In this document: positions 52,470-60,377 of the stretch, piece after piece | Numbering within the stretch: the first letter of the stretch is position 1 | How the letters are laid out: every line of letters starts with the position of its first letter | Origin: Tumebacillus amylolyticus | GTDB taxonomy: Bacteria; Bacillota; Bacilli; Tumebacillales; Tumebacillaceae | Assembly: GCF_016722965.1 (NCBI RefSeq) | Contig: NZ_JAEQNB010000005.1 | Span: 1-64,000, forward strand | DNA: 64,000 nt | Direction: 5' to 3' | Program-made: the position numbers and the translations under genes | The notes under the pieces: generated by a model | Seen by the model: only the letters and a program-made list of their open reading frames with translations | The model's database searches: none | What the model was told of the DNA's origin: nothing

Positions 52470-53348
52470 ATGAACCACGAAAAATGGATCGAGAATTTCC
52501 CGCACCGAGTCCCCCCGCAACATCAAGATCGCCAGCCGGGCTTCGAATATGTGATGGAGCCGCGCCCGATTTTTGAATATCCGGATGCCGTGGGCAGCGG
52601 GAAGTTGAATGGCAAAGTCGCTCTGATCACCGGCGGAGACAGCGGGATCGGGCGGGCGGTTGCGTTGGCGTATGCCCGTGAAGGCGCCGACGTTGCGTTC
52701 GTGTATCTCGATGAGCATGAAGACGCCGCCGAGACGGTGCAGTTGCTGGAAGCCAAGGGTCGGAAATGTCTCGCCGTCTCCGGCGACATCGGCTTGGAGG
52801 AGACTTGCAAGAGCATCGTGCAAGCCGTATTGGAAACTTTTGGCCGTCTCGACATCCTCGTCAACAACGCAGGCGAGCAACATGTGCAAGAATGTCTCGA
52901 AGACATCACCGCCGCGCAGTTGATTCGAACGTTTGCCACGAATATCTTCGGGATGTTTTTCCTGACCAAAGCGGCCCTTCCGCACTTGAAGCGCGGAGCT
53001 TCGATCATCAACACCGCTTCGATCACCGCCTATCGCGGCAATGAAAAACTGCTCGACTACTCCTCGACCAAAGGAGCGGTGGTGACCTTCACTCGCTCTC
53101 TCTCCACAAACCTCATGCCGCGCGGCATTCGGGTCAACGCCGTCGCGCCGGGTCCGATCTGGACCCCGCTGATCCCCTCTTCATACAGCGCCGAAGATGT
53201 CGGCAAATTCGGCTCCGACGTCCCGATGGATCGTCCGGGGCAACCGGTGGAAGTGGCACCGAGCTACGTATTTCTCGCGAGTGAGGATTCTTCGTATATG
53301 AGCGGGCAGGTTTTGCATCCCAACGGCGGGTATATCGTAAATGGATAG
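52470..53348 (+). CDS. Short-chain dehydrogenase (general-stress YhxC/YdaD-like)
   Basis: 292 residues. The extended N-terminus (HQDRQPGFEYVMEPRPIFE) is typical of the stress-related glucose/ribitol-dehydrogenase-like SDR group. Rossmann ALITGGDSGIGRAVALAYA, NNAGEQHVQ, IINTASITAYRG, catalytic YSSTKGA and the C-terminal SGQVLHPNGGYIVNG. The ATG at 52470 follows GGCGAGGTGA; longer frames upstream run antisense to modA. Divergent from modA, with about 100 nt between. Confidence 0.92.
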   Translation: MNHEKWIENFPHRVPPQHQDRQPGFEYVMEPRPIFEYPDAVGSGKLNGKVALITGGDSGIGRAVALAYAREGADVAFVYLDEHEDAAETVQLLEAKGRKCLAVSGDIGLEETCKSIVQAVLETFGRLDILVNNAGEQHVQECLEDITAAQLIRTFATNIFGMFFLTKAALPHLKRGASIINTASITAYRGNEKLLDYSSTKGAVVTFTRSLSTNLMPRGIRVNAVAPGPIWTPLIPSSYSAEDVGKFGSDVPMDRPGQPVEVAPSYVFLASEDSSYMSGQVLHPNGGYIVNG

Positions 53349-53351
53349 ATG

Positions 53352-53395
53352 AAAAAAAGCCTCAAGGGAGCGCGTGCTCTCCTTGAGGCTTTTTA
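53352..53395. terminator. Bidirectional terminator (SDR / ABC-F)
   Basis: AAAAGCCTCAAGG..AGC / GCT..CCTTGAGGCTTTT stem with a short loop, A7 and T5 flanks, between converging genes. Confidence 0.9.
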
Positions 53396-53398
53396 CAA

Positions 53399-55312
53399 TT
53401 ACTCCTCCAACTCCATCCACTTCTCCAAGAGATCGTCCAGGCGTTGCTGCACAGACTCGCGCTCGGTGAAGAGGGATTGCAACAGAGCGGCGTCTGCGCT
53501 GTTGGCAGGGTCCGCCAGATCTGCATCGAGTTGTTGCAGGCGGGACTCCTCCTCGGCGATGCCGGTTTCCAGTTTCGCTTTGAGGTAGGGGTCGACGCGT
53601 TTTTTCGAAGTGGGAACCGGCGTCGGCTCGGGGGCTGCTTTTTTCTCGATCACGACGGGTTCGGGCACCGCGAGACGGTCGGCCCTTTTTTCCTTGTAAA
53701 ACTCGAAGTTGCCGAGGTAGTTGGTCAGTTGGCTTTGCTCCAACGCCCAGATGCGGTTGGCGAGTCGGTTGATCAGATAGCGGTCGTGCGAGATCACCAG
53801 CAACGTGCCGGGGTAGTCGTCGAGCGCTTCTTCCAACGCTTCCCGCGAGTCGATGTCCAAGTGGTTGGTCGGCTCGTCAAGCAACAACAAATTCGGTTTG
53901 ATATACGTCAAAAGCGCCAGACGCAAGCGCGTCCATTCGCCCCCAGAGAGGCTCTTCACCGATTTGAACACATCCGGCCCGTAGAACAGGAAGCGGCTGA
54001 GTTGCCCGCGCGCTTGGCCCTCCTCCATCGGAATGACCACTTGGTCGCGGAAGTATTGCAAGACGGTCTTGGACTCGTCCTTGGGGGCGGCTTCTTGGGC
54101 GAGATACCCGACTTCTACGCGGGAACCCAGTTGCACGCGGCCGGCATCCGGTTCGAGGTCCCCGAGCAGCATTTTAAAAATCGTACTCTTCCCCGCCCCG
54201 TTGTCCCCGATCAGGAACACGCGCTCCCCGTAGACGAGCAACTCCGACACCCCTTGGAACAGGCGGCGGTCGCCGAACGACTTCGCAACGTCTTCCAACA
54301 CGGCGACTTGCTTGCCGGAGCGGTCGTTCTGGTTCAGTTGCAAGTCCATCGCTTTGCGTTCGAGAATCGGGCGTTTGATTTTCTCCATGCGGTCGAGCGC
54401 TTTCTGCATCGAGTTGGCTTGGCGGTGGAACTTGCCGTTCTGCGGGTTCAATTTCGCCCATTCGCGCAGGCGTTTGATCGCTTCTTGCATTTTCTTGATC
54501 TTCTTCTGCTGTTCTTGGAAGGCGTTGAACTGGTTGAGCAGATTCTCTTCCTTTTGAATCTGGAAGCCCGAGTAGTTCGTGTGGTACGTGAACGCTTCGC
54601 CGTCTTCGATCTCAATCACTTTGGTCACGACTTTGTCGAGGAAGTAGCGGTCATGCGAAATCACAACGACGGTGCCTTCGTAACTCGTCAGGTATTGCTC
54701 CAACCACTCAATGGCGTGCATGTCGAGATGGTTGGTCGGTTCGTCGAGCAAAAGCAAATCGGGATTCTCAATCAGCAGCGCAGAGAGACCTGCTTTGGTC
54801 TTCTCCCCGCCTGACAGCGAGCGGAACGGACGCGTAAATTGCGTATCCGGGACACCGAGGCCACGGGCAACGCGTTCGATGTGCGCTTCCATTTCATAGC
54901 CGCCGCCCTGCTCAAACGCATGGCGCAGGCGGTCGTACTCGCCGAGCACTTTTTGCAAAGTTTCTTCCGATTCGTACACGTCCGGGAGCGTCATCTGCTC
55001 TTCCAGAACGCGCATCTTCACTTGAGCCTCGCGAACGGCTTTGTACCCGCGTGCCAACACGTCGTACACCGACGTCTCGTCTTGGTAATCGGGAATCTGG
55101 TCGAGACAGCCGATCCGCGTGCCCTTGCGAATCAAAAGCGAACCGCCGTCCGGCTTGTGTTCGCCTGTCAACATCTTGGCAATCGTCGTCTTGCCTTGGC
55201 CGTTGCGGCCGATCAGCCCGACACGCTCGCCCGGCTTGATTTCAAACGTAATATCGGCAAGCACCAAGTTGGCGCCGTAGTATTTTTGGACATTTTGCAT
55301 GGAGATGATCAT
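53399..55312 (-). CDS. ABC-F family ATPase
   Basis: 637 residues: two ABC domains with Walker A GRNGQGKTT and GDNGAGKST, signatures LSGGEKTKAG and LSGGEWTRLR, Walker B LLLLDEPTNHLD twice, an inter-domain linker coiled-coil rich in Lys and Gln (EEQQKKIKKMQEAIKRLREWAKLN region), and a C-terminal coiled-coil after a Pro-rich stretch. No membrane domain. ABC-F proteins act on the ribosome E site; several confer antibiotic resistance. It has an ATG at 55312 after TAGGAGGC. The leader contains a small ORF and an intrinsic terminator, as in inducible ribosome-protection genes. Confidence 0.94.
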   Translation of the reverse strand: MIISMQNVQKYYGANLVLADITFEIKPGERVGLIGRNGQGKTTIAKMLTGEHKPDGGSLLIRKGTRIGCLDQIPDYQDETSVYDVLARGYKAVREAQVKMRVLEEQMTLPDVYESEETLQKVLGEYDRLRHAFEQGGGYEMEAHIERVARGLGVPDTQFTRPFRSLSGGEKTKAGLSALLIENPDLLLLDEPTNHLDMHAIEWLEQYLTSYEGTVVVISHDRYFLDKVVTKVIEIEDGEAFTYHTNYSGFQIQKEENLLNQFNAFQEQQKKIKKMQEAIKRLREWAKLNPQNGKFHRQANSMQKALDRMEKIKRPILERKAMDLQLNQNDRSGKQVAVLEDVAKSFGDRRLFQGVSELLVYGERVFLIGDNGAGKSTIFKMLLGDLEPDAGRVQLGSRVEVGYLAQEAAPKDESKTVLQYFRDQVVIPMEEGQARGQLSRFLFYGPDVFKSVKSLSGGEWTRLRLALLTYIKPNLLLLDEPTNHLDIDSREALEEALDDYPGTLLVISHDRYLINRLANRIWALEQSQLTNYLGNFEFYKEKRADRLAVPEPVVIEKKAAPEPTPVPTSKKRVDPYLKAKLETGIAEEESRLQQLDADLADPANSADAALLQSLFTERESVQQRLDDLLEKWMELEE

Positions 55313-55347
55313 GGGGGTAAGCCTCCTATTGGATGCCCCTGCGCATG

Positions 55348-55383
55348 AAAAAAAGGGACTGCGGGAAAAGTCCCCACAGCCCC
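55348..55383 (-). terminator. Attenuator-like terminator upstream of the ABC-F gene
   Basis: On the minus strand GGGGCTGTGGG pairs fully with CCCGCAGTCCC (two G:U), 7-base loop, then TTTTTTT. It lies 36 nt before the ABC-F start and 35 nt after the leader ORF stop, so transcripts entering from upstream must pass it. Confidence 0.85.
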
Positions 55384-55417
55384 TCATCTGAAACTTCCGA
55401 TGTGGTCAAGGCAGGAG

Positions 55418-55555
55418 TCATTTCACGTGATTTTCAACAACCGTATGGGTAAAAATGGGCAGACGGGTCCCGTGATAGGCCACATCGTACGAAAATCCAA
55501 AGACTTGCGCTTGCAAACTTTGGAAACGGCTGTTGAACGCCACGTTGAAATTCAT
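55418..55555 (-). CDS. Leader ORF of 45 codons before the ABC-F gene
   Basis: ATG preceded by AAGGGTGGTGAGGAGG; the SD-like stretch is G-rich, and the AGGAGG itself abuts the ATG. The product begins MNFNVAFNSRFQSLQAQVFG and ends with THTVVENHVK, with no membrane segment. It lies between lspA (31 nt) and the attenuator hairpin. It may be a regulatory leader peptide whose translation governs terminator formation, or simply a small protein with its own terminator. I recognise no family. Confidence 0.55.
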   Translation of the reverse strand: MNFNVAFNSRFQSLQAQVFGFSYDVAYHGTRLPIFTHTVVENHVK

Positions 55556-55586
55556 CCTCCTCACCACCCTTCACAATTAGTTAAAA

Positions 55587-56075
55587 TTAAGATACCACAT
55601 TCTGACTTTCCTTCGCAAGCCTTTTTCCGGAAAACCACAGCCCGAGTACGGCGAGGTACAAGCCCCAGCGAATGCCTTTGTCGGCGAGGTTGTAGATGTA
55701 GTTCGCCCCGACCGGGTCGATGAAGTCGATGACGTATTGGTACAGCAAGCGGTCGTAGAGGTTGCCGAGCGCTCCGCCAAACATCAGACCCAGACCCAAC
55801 AGGAGCAACCCGTTGCGGTCGTGCGGTCCTTTGTAGATGAACCAGAGGATGGCAACTCCGGCGAAGATCGAGATCAGCGCGAGCCAATCGGCGTGCCCGC
55901 TCCAAAGTCCCCCGGCGGCGCCCGGATTGTGATACAACGTCCACTGGTACCAGCCGTCGATGCCGACCACACTGTCGCCGAGCGTCAGCGACGTCTGCGC
56001 CCAGACTTTGGTGAACCGATCAAGACCGAAAACGAGACAAGCGGACAACCAGAACCACAGGTAGCTTCTCTTCAC
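55587..56075 (-). CDS. lspA: Lipoprotein signal peptidase LspA
   Basis: 162-residue membrane protein with four transmembrane helices. Aspartyl protease residues lie in GGALGNLYDRL and YNLADKGI (the usual DxxN/NxxD surroundings), plus the NPGAAGGL motif. It cleaves prolipoprotein signal peptides before the lipid-modified Cys, for example in ModA here. It starts with an ATG and is not obviously in an operon, but a transcript could continue into the ABC-F leader. Confidence 0.94.
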   Translation of the reverse strand: MKRSYLWFWLSACLVFGLDRFTKVWAQTSLTLGDSVVGIDGWYQWTLYHNPGAAGGLWSGHADWLALISIFAGVAILWFIYKGPHDRNGLLLLGLGLMFGGALGNLYDRLLYQYVIDFIDPVGANYIYNLADKGIRWGLYLAVLGLWFSGKRLAKESQNVVS

Positions 56076-56128
56076 TCGATAACGCCCCCTCGCCTGTACT
56101 CCTTATTTGTTCAGTACTTCGTGTGAAG

Positions 56129-56563
56129 TTACGCGTTTTTGACCATTTTCACATGCAAGATGCCCGCTTCGAGGAACGGTTCCGGCGAGACGGTCTCATA
56201 GCCGAGCTTTTTGTAAAAGCCCTCTGCGTGGATTTGTGCTTCCAACACAAATTGGGTGTAGCCGAGTTCACGACCGAGGTTTTCCAATTTGTTCATGATC
56301 GCCGTGCCGTAGCCGCCGGTGCGGGCGTTTTTCAAAACGGCGATGCGTTGCATCTTGCCCACGCCGTCTCCATACGGGAGAATTCGTCCGGCAGCCACGG
56401 CCTCCCCACTTTCATCATATGCAACGACGTGCGTTGCCACCTGTTCATATTCGTCAACTTCAAGCTCTTCCGGCACTTGTTGTTCTACGATGAACACTTC
56501 GGTGCGGATGGCAAGGGCTTTTTGGTATTGTTCGTCGGTCGTTACTTGCTCGACGCGGATCAT
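56129..56563 (-). CDS. GNAT-family N-acetyltransferase
   Basis: 144 residues: MIRVEQVTTDEQYQKALAI, VFIVEQQVPEELEVD, acetyl-CoA-binding RIAVLKNARTGGYGTAIMNKL (motif A) and the C-terminal GYETVSPEPFLEAGILHVKMVK. It resembles the ElaA/YjcF-like group of GNATs. The ATG at 56563 has AAGGAGGCGAC upstream. Substrate unknown. A terminator-like hairpin lies about 95 nt upstream. Confidence 0.88.
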   Translation of the reverse strand: MIRVEQVTTDEQYQKALAIRTEVFIVEQQVPEELEVDEYEQVATHVVAYDESGEAVAAGRILPYGDGVGKMQRIAVLKNARTGGYGTAIMNKLENLGRELGYTQFVLEAQIHAEGFYKKLGYETVSPEPFLEAGILHVKMVKNA

Positions 56564-56647
56564 AGTGAGTCGCCTCCTTGGTAGGTCTATGTATTTTCTT
56601 CGCAAGGCGAAGTAGAAAGTCCTGCTCCCCGAGCGACAGACCTGCAT

Positions 56648-56691
56648 AAAAAAGAGGCCCTGCGCTCATCCTTTCCTTGGGAGACGCAGGG
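56648..56691 (-). terminator. Terminator-like hairpin between GNAT and cotF-like gene
   Basis: On the minus strand CCCTGCG and CGCAGGG pair (7 bp) across a 20-base loop, followed by CCTCTTTTTT. It lies upstream of the GNAT start and in the 5' region of the plus-strand coat gene, so its target transcript is unclear. Confidence 0.4.
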
Positions 56692-56719
56692 AACGATCTA
56701 CTCTGAGGAGGTTTTTTCG

Positions 56720-57265
56720 ATGCCGTTTGGTGCTCATGAAGCGTTGGAAGTGCATGAGGTGCTGACTGCGAAAGTCTGCATGATCGATCATTTTTTACAA
56801 TATGAAATGCAAGCGAGCGACCCGACGCTGAAAGACCTGATCCGCCGCCACCGCAATTCCGCTCTGCGCAACTACAACGAACTGGTTTCCTACACCCACG
56901 ACTACACTGGCGTCGTGCCCAATGAAGTGCAATTCTCGCAAGTCGCGTCTCCGGATACCATCCAATACGGCCTGCGCAACCCGGCTCCGGTCACGCCGAT
57001 TGGGGCTCCGACCACGCAATTGTACGACGAGCAAATCTGCCGCGCCGTGCTGCACTCGCACAAAAACTCCGCCAAAAACAACATGGCGGCGTCCTTGGAA
57101 TGCGCCGACCCGTACCTGCGCCAGATGTTGATGAACACGGCGAATACGGCGAACTACAATGCGTATGAAGTGTTCGAATACATGAACGCTCGCGGGCTGT
57201 ATCAAGTGCCGACGATGCGCGATCATACGGCGAAGACGATGTTGCACAGCTACCAACCTTTTTAA
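56720..57265 (+). CDS. CotF-family spore coat protein
   Basis: 181 residues, a ferritin-like helical bundle with the CotF domain duplicated in outline: FGAHEALEVHEVLTAKVCMIDHF and later QICRAVLHSHKNSAKNNMAAS, and a C-terminal NYNAYEVFEYMNARGLYQVPTM. CotF-type proteins are coat components. Good GAGGAGG site before the ATG. It shows the organism forms endospores. Confidence 0.9.
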   Translation: MPFGAHEALEVHEVLTAKVCMIDHFLQYEMQASDPTLKDLIRRHRNSALRNYNELVSYTHDYTGVVPNEVQFSQVASPDTIQYGLRNPAPVTPIGAPTTQLYDEQICRAVLHSHKNSAKNNMAASLECADPYLRQMLMNTANTANYNAYEVFEYMNARGLYQVPTMRDHTAKTMLHSYQPF

Positions 57266-57275
57266 GCAAGAGAAA

Positions 57276-57310
57276 AGTCGGAAGCCCTTCGGGTTCCGGC
57301 TTTTTTTCTG
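57276..57310 (+). terminator. Terminator of the CotF-like gene
   Basis: GTCGGAAGCCC, TTCG, GGGTTCCGGC then TTTTTTT, 10 nt past the stop. Confidence 0.88.
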
Positions 57311-57332
57311 GTAGTATGCAGGAAGGGAGGGA

Positions 57333-57674
57333 ATGAAAATGGAACTTACGAAACCTGCAGATCAGCAACTGGAAGCGTACAACAACGGCGATATTGAAGC
57401 GTACATGGCGTGTTTTGCCAAGGATGTGAAAGCGGAGGACGGACTTGGGAACGTGCTCTATGACAGCTGGGATGCGATGTATGAGGGGTATCGGAAGTAT
57501 TTTGAATCGAACCCCAACCTGCATTGCGATCTGGTCTCGCGCACGATCGTCGGGTCGTACGTCCTCGATGAAGAACACATCACCGGACGAGTCGGTCAGG
57601 TTGGAGTTGCTCACGCGATGGCGATCTATTATGTGGAAAACGGTCTGATCCGGCACGTCCGATTCTTAAAGTAG
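57333..57674 (+). CDS. NTF2/SnoaL-like small protein
   Basis: 113 residues with the cone-shaped NTF2-like fold pattern: QQLEAYNNGDIEAYMACFAKDVKAEDGLGN, WDAMYEGYRKYF and a C-terminal VENGLIRHVRFLK strand. Similar proteins are steroid isomerase-like or of unknown function. The ATG is preceded by GGAAGGGAGGGAATG; the first ATG at 57333 is used. It lies alone between terminators. Confidence 0.8.
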   Translation: MKMELTKPADQQLEAYNNGDIEAYMACFAKDVKAEDGLGNVLYDSWDAMYEGYRKYFESNPNLHCDLVSRTIVGSYVLDEEHITGRVGQVGVAHAMAIYYVENGLIRHVRFLK

Positions 57675-57675
57675 A

Positions 57676-57717
57676 AAAAAAGCGCCCTGCCGCAACCGGC
57701 CGGACGCTTTTTTTTCC
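57676..57717. terminator. Terminator between NTF2-like gene and fixX
   Basis: AAAAAGCG...CGCTTTTTTT outer stem with inner CCGGC/GGCCGG pairing; runs on both sides let it act in both directions. Confidence 0.75.
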
Positions 57718-57718
57718 A

Positions 57719-57994
57719 TCAACCGAACTTGTACGTGATCCCGTAGCCGCCCTTCGGATAGACCCACTCGATGTTGTACGTGGGGCATCCGATTCGGCAG
57801 GTGCCGCACTCGATGCAGTTCTCAAACGCGACGTGCGTCTGCAAGTCTCTCCACGAGTACACATCGGCCGGGCAGAAGTCGTTGCACTCCTTGGTCTCGC
57901 AGTTCATGCACGTCTGCTGATCTTTGATGATCAAATGCGAGATGTCGTCCACCTTATACCGAATCGTAAACAGCTTCTCCTCGATCGAGCTCAT
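57719..57994 (-). CDS. fixX: Ferredoxin-like protein FixX
   Basis: 91 residues from the ATG at 57994, which overlaps the fixC stop (ATGA). Cysteines in TCMNCETKECNDFCPADV and CIECGTCRIGCPTYNIEW give a 4Fe-4S-type binding set of the ETF-QO ferredoxin domain. It passes electrons between FixC and quinone. Fourth gene of fixABCX, followed by a terminator. Confidence 0.92.
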   Translation of the reverse strand: MSSIEEKLFTIRYKVDDISHLIIKDQQTCMNCETKECNDFCPADVYSWRDLQTHVAFENCIECGTCRIGCPTYNIEWVYPKGGYGITYKFG

Positions 57995-59292
57995 CCGTTG
58001 ATCGCCCTCCATCCCTTCCAGCCGAGCTTCAAGAGATCCCACGTTCCACCGGCCGTCTTCTTCATATGGTCGATCGCAAACCGCTGCTTCTCCGCTTTCG
58101 TCTTGCCGTCGACGTTCAACATCTCAAACGCCGCCGTGTTGATCGCTTGCGGCAGAGCGCCGAACAACAACTTCGGATCGACTTCGTTGAGCAGCCCGTG
58201 CAGGCCTTGGTACTTTTTCAAATCCTTGCGAATGAACGATTCGGCTACCTTTCGATCATATGCACCCAACGTCGAACGGTTGTATACGCCCGCCGATTTT
58301 GCACTCACCGCCGCCTCGCCCGCAAAACGACCCGAGGTCATCGCGAGGTTCGTGCCTTCGCGATGCACGAAATTGACCAATTGCGCCGCGTCTCCACAGA
58401 TCATCCAGCCGTCACCCGACAACGGCGGGACGGCTTTTAACCCGCCCTCCGGAATCAAATGCCCCGCGTATTCCTTGGTCTCGCCGCCTTGAATCAGCTT
58501 GCGGATCGCCGGATGTTGCTTGACTTGTTCCAGCAGGTGATACGGTTTCACACGCGTTCGTTTCAGATCGGACACCATCACCCCGATTCCAAGCGAAATC
58601 GACTCTTTGTTCGTGTACAGGAACCCAAGGCCGGTCATCCCGCCCGAAGTCTCCCCCACGAACTCAATCGTCGCGCCTTCGTTGTCTTCCAGCCCGAAGC
58701 GATCGAGAATTTTCTCCTTGGGCAAGAAAATTTGCTCTTTCACCGCCAGCGAGACTTGATCCGGCTGCCATTCGCGATGCACGCCGAGTTGCTTGCCAAG
58801 CAGCGAGTTCACCCCGTCCGCGATGATCGTCACGTCCGCATACAAGTCCCCCGCTTCACGGTCGGTTCGCACGCCCACCACGCGATCTCCCTCGCGAATC
58901 AATTCCAACGCGACCGTCTCGTACACCGGAATCGCGCCCGCTTCGACCGCTTTGTTCGCAAACCACTGGTCGAAGTTGACCCGCATCCCCGTCCAGCAGT
59001 TATGCGGCTCTTTGAAGCCTTCGTTGCGGTGTCCGAGTTTGGTGACGGAGTCCTTGCCCATGATCCACAGGTTCTGCTCGATAATCTGACGCTCCAACGG
59101 CGCTTCCTTCCAAAACTCGGGGATGATGTCCTCCAACTGCTTGCGGTACAAGACCCCGCCGAACAAGTTTTTCGCCCCCGGAAACTCCCCGCGCTCCAAC
59201 ATGACGACGGAGAGACCTGCTTTGGCCATCGTCAGCGCTGCAGCCGCACCCGCAGGGCCCGCCCCGACGACAATCGCATCGAATTTCTGCAT
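57991..59292 (-). CDS. fixC: Electron-transfer flavoprotein-quinone oxidoreductase FixC
   Basis: 433 residues: FAD motif FDAIVVGAGPAGAAAALTMAKAG, ATNLFGG-type (PGAKNLFGGVLY) segment, GDAAQLVNFVHREGTNLAM (second FAD contact) and a C-terminal membrane-associating part. It oxidises reduced FixAB and reduces quinone. Starts 2 nt after fixB. Confidence 0.95.
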   Translation of the reverse strand: MQKFDAIVVGAGPAGAAAALTMAKAGLSVVMLERGEFPGAKNLFGGVLYRKQLEDIIPEFWKEAPLERQIIEQNLWIMGKDSVTKLGHRNEGFKEPHNCWTGMRVNFDQWFANKAVEAGAIPVYETVALELIREGDRVVGVRTDREAGDLYADVTIIADGVNSLLGKQLGVHREWQPDQVSLAVKEQIFLPKEKILDRFGLEDNEGATIEFVGETSGGMTGLGFLYTNKESISLGIGVMVSDLKRTRVKPYHLLEQVKQHPAIRKLIQGGETKEYAGHLIPEGGLKAVPPLSGDGWMICGDAAQLVNFVHREGTNLAMTSGRFAGEAAVSAKSAGVYNRSTLGAYDRKVAESFIRKDLKKYQGLHGLLNEVDPKLLFGALPQAINTAAFEMLNVDGKTKAEKQRFAIDHMKKTAGGTWDLLKLGWKGWRAING

Positions 59293-59294
59293 CT

Positions 59295-60374
59295 CTAGTT
59301 CCTCCCCTCGACAGTCACTTTGGCCGCGTTCGCCCGCTTTTGGCGGACCGCTTCCGTGATCGCCGGGACGATTTGGAACAGATCACCGACGATGCCGTAC
59401 TTCGCGAATTTAAAAATCGGTGCGTTCGCGTCTCGATTGATCGCCACGATCAGGTCGGAATTCTGCATGCCCACCGTATGTTGCACCGCTCCTGAAATCC
59501 CGATGGCGAAGTACAGTTTCGGACGCACGGTGTACCCTGTCTGCCCCACTTGGTGGTCATGCCCGATCCAGCCCGCATCGACCGCTGCACGAGACGCCCC
59601 GACGACACCGCCCAAGGCATCGGCGAGCTCTTGCAGCAATTTGAACGGCTCAGGCCCGCCAAGACCGCGTCCTCCCGCCACGATGATCTCCGCTTCCTCC
59701 AAATTGAACGTCTCCGCCGCTTCGATGAAATTCAAAACCTGCGCCGCAATCTCGTTCTCCGCCATCTGGTTTGGCACCGCGATGATCTTGCCTTGACGGG
59801 TCGTATCGCGCGGCAACGCTTCAAAAACGCCGCTGCGCGCCGTCGCCATCTGCGGCCGGTACTGTTTGCAAAGGATGGTCGCGAGCATTTTTTCCGAAAA
59901 CGCCGGACGTGACGCCAGCAGCAATCGGCTTGGATGCGGTTCGACGTCGAGGATGGTGCAGTCGGCCGTCAGACCGGTCGGCAGATGCGTGGCAATCGCG
60001 CCCGCCAAGTCACGCCCCGTCGCAGTCGCGCCGAACAGCACGATCTCCGGTTTCACATCTTCAATCGTCTGCAAGCAAACTCGGGAGTACGGTCGTGTGC
60101 GGTACTCCTGAAGCTCCGGTGCGTCGCAATAATAGACGCGGTCGGCTCCATAAGAAACGGCTTCCTCTGCCAGCGGGTAGATGTTGTGACCCAATACCAT
60201 CGCAATCAAATCCGTGTCCAATTTGTCGGCGAGCTTACGTCCTTCGCCGAGCAGTTGCCACGAAACGTTCTTGGCAACACCGGCCCGCTGCTCGATGACG
60301 ATCATCACGCCTCGATACGCCGACCAGTCCGGCATGTCGGGTGCTTGTGGTTTCTGTGCCTTGTCCTCTGCCAT
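59295..60374 (-). CDS. fixB: Electron transfer flavoprotein alpha subunit FixB
   Basis: 359 residues: N-terminal alpha/beta domain (GVMIVIEQRAGVAKNVSWQLLGEGRKLAD) and C-terminal FAD-binding signature PKLYFAIGISGAVQHTVGMQNSDLIVAINRD. An extended N-terminus compared with minimal EtfA. Three nt from fixA and 2 nt from fixC, so clearly one operon. Confidence 0.95.
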   Translation of the reverse strand: MAEDKAQKPQAPDMPDWSAYRGVMIVIEQRAGVAKNVSWQLLGEGRKLADKLDTDLIAMVLGHNIYPLAEEAVSYGADRVYYCDAPELQEYRTRPYSRVCLQTIEDVKPEIVLFGATATGRDLAGAIATHLPTGLTADCTILDVEPHPSRLLLASRPAFSEKMLATILCKQYRPQMATARSGVFEALPRDTTRQGKIIAVPNQMAENEIAAQVLNFIEAAETFNLEEAEIIVAGGRGLGGPEPFKLLQELADALGGVVGASRAAVDAGWIGHDHQVGQTGYTVRPKLYFAIGISGAVQHTVGMQNSDLIVAINRDANAPIFKFAKYGIVGDLFQIVPAITEAVRQKRANAAKVTVEGRN

Positions 60375-60377
60375 GAC

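Noticed and set aside
52367-52470. Possible molybdenum-cofactor riboswitch upstream of modA
   Set aside because: Only about 100 nt with a single small hairpin (CCTACA/TGTAGG) that overlaps the divergent gene start; too short for the Moco element.
55587-55604. A 17-mer (ATTAAGATACCACATTC) identical to part of the rrn promoter at about 300-316
   Set aside because: Here it is simply the last codons and stop of lspA; upstream sequence lacks a -35, so coincidence is more likely than a second promoter copy.
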